From Bifidobacterium breve (GTDB lineage Bacteria; Bacteroidota; Bacteroidia; Cytophagales; UBA9547): 6,867 bases of DNA. Location of the stretch: NCBI GenBank assembly GCA_943325655.2, contig CALPQG020000142.1:1-6867 (forward strand). Reading direction: 5' to 3'. The notes under the pieces were generated by a model. That model saw only the letters and a program-made list of their open reading frames with translations, made no database searches and was not told the DNA's origin. Both the position numbers and the translations under genes were made by a program. This document shows positions 4,524 to 6,867 of the stretch, one piece after another (position 1 is the first letter of the stretch; each line of letters starts with the position of its first letter).

Positions 4524-6867
4524 TTATTTAGTGCCTAAATACAACTTTTGAGTCAAAATCCTTGAACCTGTTTGTACCTGTAAAATGTAAATTCCAGTAG
4601 GAACAGCACTTAAATCTATGGCTTTAGGAACTTCTTTGCTTGCGAATACCATATTTCCAATGGCATCAAATATTTTTACAGCGATTGCCTCTGTGGTATT
4701 TAAAGCCAATTCTAAGTTATAGCTTCCATTAGAAGGGTTTGGATATACGCTGAAGTGTTCTCCTTTTTGTAAATTCAAACTTCCAGATGCCGTAACAAAG
4801 TTATCTACCACCACCTGTTTGGTGATTGAATCTTTACAACCAATGCCATTGGTAACAATTAATTTTACATCATACGTATCGGATGCTCCGTAAATATTGT
4901 TTACTACTTTTCCATTACCTGTACTTAAATCCCCAAAACTCCAATCCCAGCTCGTCATAGCATTATTACCCGTAAAAATCACTTTACCAGGTACGCCATT
5001 GTCGAGTAAAGCAGTGAAGTCGGGATTTAAATTTGCCAGATAAACATTTGCTTTGGTAAAATCACTTTTAAAAATTGAGTCAGTACTTACAACATAAAAA
5101 GCCGTATCAGCACTCAATTGATTGGTAGTATAACTTGAGCCACTAGCCAATTTGTTAGCATCTATTATCGTATTGGATTTATAATAGCTATAATTGGTAG
5201 CTGAAGCAGGAGTTAAAGTTACTGTTGCATTTTTACAAATGGTAGAATTTGCTATAGTAGGTTTATGACCTTTTCTGATCGACATATATTTGGCTTGAAT
5301 AGCATCAGCATTGTCTAACATTTCCGCTTCAGAAGCCGCCATGATATAGGCAAAAGCTACCGTAGTGGTTTCCCCTGGGGCTAAATTATAAAGCGTTGCC
5401 CCAATCACCATACTGACATCGTTTCCTCCTACTTTTGTACCTGCTTGTTTTCTAGCCACACCTCTTGATAAAGCTGAAAACTTTTCACCAGGGGTAAAGC
5501 CATCACTAATATTGATATTATTACCACCAGCATCAAAATTATCAATCGCATAAAAATTTTCTTTTTGCGGACTCAACAATTTCATCCCTGCATAATAAAA
5601 ATTACTTAAACTATAAGTAGCATAACCTACATGATGTGAGTCATTCCATGATACAGCATTATTAGCATAACCATCTGAAGGCACATCGATGTCATTGAAA
5701 ATCCCTACGCACAAAGAATCAAAGGTATTCGCAGTAGTATTGGTGATTTTATATTCAATAATCAAAGACCTATCTATACCAGTTGAATCCCAGGCAAAAG
5801 ATTTCTGAACAATGCTTACGCCAACCCTTGCATTGGGATCGAGGTTTTTAGTATCATCAAATTTGGATGAAATGATTTGGCCATAAGTAGCATTGGTCGT
5901 TTCTTTAGGATAATTGATAGGATTAAAATGGTCATTAACTATTCCTTCACCTCTTACAGCATCCGACACTTTTGTTGCTGAAGTCGCCACCATTAAACCT
6001 GACTCATAATTAAAAAGGTAATCGAAACAATTCCAACCTTTTCCTTCAATAGGCTTACTGTTATTATCCCAATCCATAAAGCCATTTCTTCCTTTTGCAG
6101 AAATTGTCAATGACGCCTGATTCACATTCAATTCTACATTAGGAATATTCACTTTTAATTCTAATACTTCCTGATCGGTATAGGCACCATCTACATAAAG
6201 TAACTGCACCTTGAAGACCAATTTAAAAGGAGCATCTGGTTTAATTTTAAACCTAAATGGAAACCCACTGTTGTTGGTGGTAACCATGGTACCGATAGTA
6301 CCTACTGAAAAAACAGAATCAATCAATTCGATATACGGATTATCAATCACAATAGAAATCTTCGCATTGGCAGAAGTTGGTAACAAGTAATTTTTAAATT
6401 GACATCTTAACAAAGCCGTATCGCCAGAAACGACAATACTAGAATTAGATTGGTTAACAAAATTAATCCCAGTTTGTCTCACCGCAGGACTTTGCATTCC
6501 TTTAAAAGCCTCCAACATATTCAAACGACCTCTACCCATTTTTCCTTTATAAGTCGCATTGGCAGGAATAGTATCAATAATATCGGCACTCATCCTTAAA
6601 ATTTCGGCAATTTGCAAACCAGTCAATAAGGGAAATTTAGCCCTTAAAGCAATGGCAACACCAGACACTTGTGGTGCCGCTACAGATGAACCAGTGGTAT
6701 TTCTTAAACCATTTTGATCAATGGTTTTCACATTTACCCCAGGTGCATCAATATCTATTTTATCATTGTAATTGCCACCATATTTAACATCGTCAGAAGC
6801 TGAATAAGTTACAGACAACACATTATCAAATGATGCAGGATAATAATAGTCAGTACTACCATTGATA
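4524..6867 (-). CDS. Secreted subtilisin-like (S8) serine protease with T9SS type A sorting domain, 5' end outside the window
   Basis: C-terminal 780 residues of a large secreted subtilase; residue 1 here is the first whole codon (6864-6866). Residues 1-125 are the end of the S8 catalytic domain: YPASFDNVLSV (9-19), then NTTGSSVAAPQVSG (56-69) with the catalytic Ser at 61 (codon 6684-6686). The Asp and His of the triad and the oxyanion-hole Asn would lie in the missing part. Residues about 130-515 are beta-rich and not assigned to a family by me. An Ig-like module follows at about 540-597, a PKD domain at about 612-688 (WDWSFGD at 640-646), and a T9SS type A sorting domain at about 697-780 (SVYPNPSNGSY at 706-716, then PTGIYILQV). 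The last would direct the protein through the outer membrane by the type IX system, with cleavage and attachment or release. The GTG at 6819-6821 is an internal valine codon, not a start: the frame stays open to the window edge with typical subtilase sequence. The stop is TAA at 4524-4526, followed by a strong terminator. The substrate is unknown. Confidence 0.93.
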   Translation of the reverse strand, partial: INGSTDYYYPASFDNVLSVTYSASDDVKYGGNYNDKIDIDAPGVNVKTIDQNGLRNTTGSSVAAPQVSGVAIALRAKFPLLTGLQIAEILRMSADIIDTIPANATYKGKMGRGRLNMLEAFKGMQSPAVRQTGINFVNQSNSSIVVSGDTALLRCQFKNYLLPTSANAKISIVIDNPYIELIDSVFSVGTIGTMVTTNNSGFPFRFKIKPDAPFKLVFKVQLLYVDGAYTDQEVLELKVNIPNVELNVNQASLTISAKGRNGFMDWDNNSKPIEGKGWNCFDYLFNYESGLMVATSATKVSDAVRGEGIVNDHFNPINYPKETTNATYGQIISSKFDDTKNLDPNARVGVSIVQKSFAWDSTGIDRSLIIEYKITNTTANTFDSLCVGIFNDIDVPSDGYANNAVSWNDSHHVGYATYSLSNFYYAGMKLLSPQKENFYAIDNFDAGGNNINISDGFTPGEKFSALSRGVARKQAGTKVGGNDVSMVIGATLYNLAPGETTTVAFAYIMAASEAEMLDNADAIQAKYMSIRKGHKPTIANSTICKNATVTLTPASATNYSYYKSNTIIDANKLASGSSYTTNQLSADTAFYVVSTDSIFKSDFTKANVYLANLNPDFTALLDNGVPGKVIFTGNNAMTSWDWSFGDLSTGNGKVVNNIYGASDTYDVKLIVTNGIGCKDSITKQVVVDNFVTASGSLNLQKGEHFSVYPNPSNGSYNLELALNTTEAIAVKIFDAIGNMVFASKEVPKAIDLSAVPTGIYILQVQTGSRILTQKLYLGTK

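Noticed and set aside
4338..4538. 66-codon open frame on the plus strand crossing the cinA start, the intergenic gap and the protease end
   Set aside because: It runs through the protease terminator hairpin and the cinA promoter region and has no family resemblance.
1..6867. CRISPR arrays, tRNA or rRNA genes, toxin-antitoxin pairs, retron-type or other defence modules
   Set aside because: No spaced direct repeats, no tRNA-like or rRNA-like sequence, and none of the five proteins belongs to a known defence family.

Overview
This window most likely comes from a member of the Bacteroidota. The main evidence is the last gene, a secreted subtilisin-like protease that ends in a type IX secretion (T9SS) type A sorting domain, a system confined to that phylum and close relatives. 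AT-rich DNA, start codons without clear Shine-Dalgarno sequences, and PKD and Ig-like modules on the secreted protein agree with this. I cannot name the genus.

Layout from left to right. Bases 1-157 are noncoding, with a weak hairpin. A sulfotransferase (158-916, minus strand) and a Wzx/MOP-type flippase (1146-2342, plus strand) diverge from a 229-base intergenic region. The flippase runs tail to tail into an FkbM-family methyltransferase (2332-3150, minus), and their ends overlap by 11 bases. Immediately upstream of fkbM on the minus strand, with one base between stop and start, is cinA (3152-4402). A 121-base gap then holds the intrinsic terminator of the last gene plus a possible cinA promoter. 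The rest (4524-6867, minus) is the C-terminal part of the secreted S8 protease, cut off by the right edge of the window.

Three of the five genes (sulfotransferase, flippase, FkbM methyltransferase) fit the making, export and decoration of a surface polysaccharide. No glycosyltransferase or polymerase is visible, so this may be the edge of a glycan locus or a scattered set of decoration genes. cinA is a housekeeping nucleotide-repair or NAD-recycling gene that appears to share a transcript with the methyltransferase. The protease is an independent unit closed by its own strong terminator.

I found no clear sign of a new defence, mobile or RNA-based system. The points most worth a second look are the unassigned middle region of the protease, the cinA-fkbM coupling, the overlapping convergent junction with its hairpin, and a possible insertion-sequence end near the left edge.
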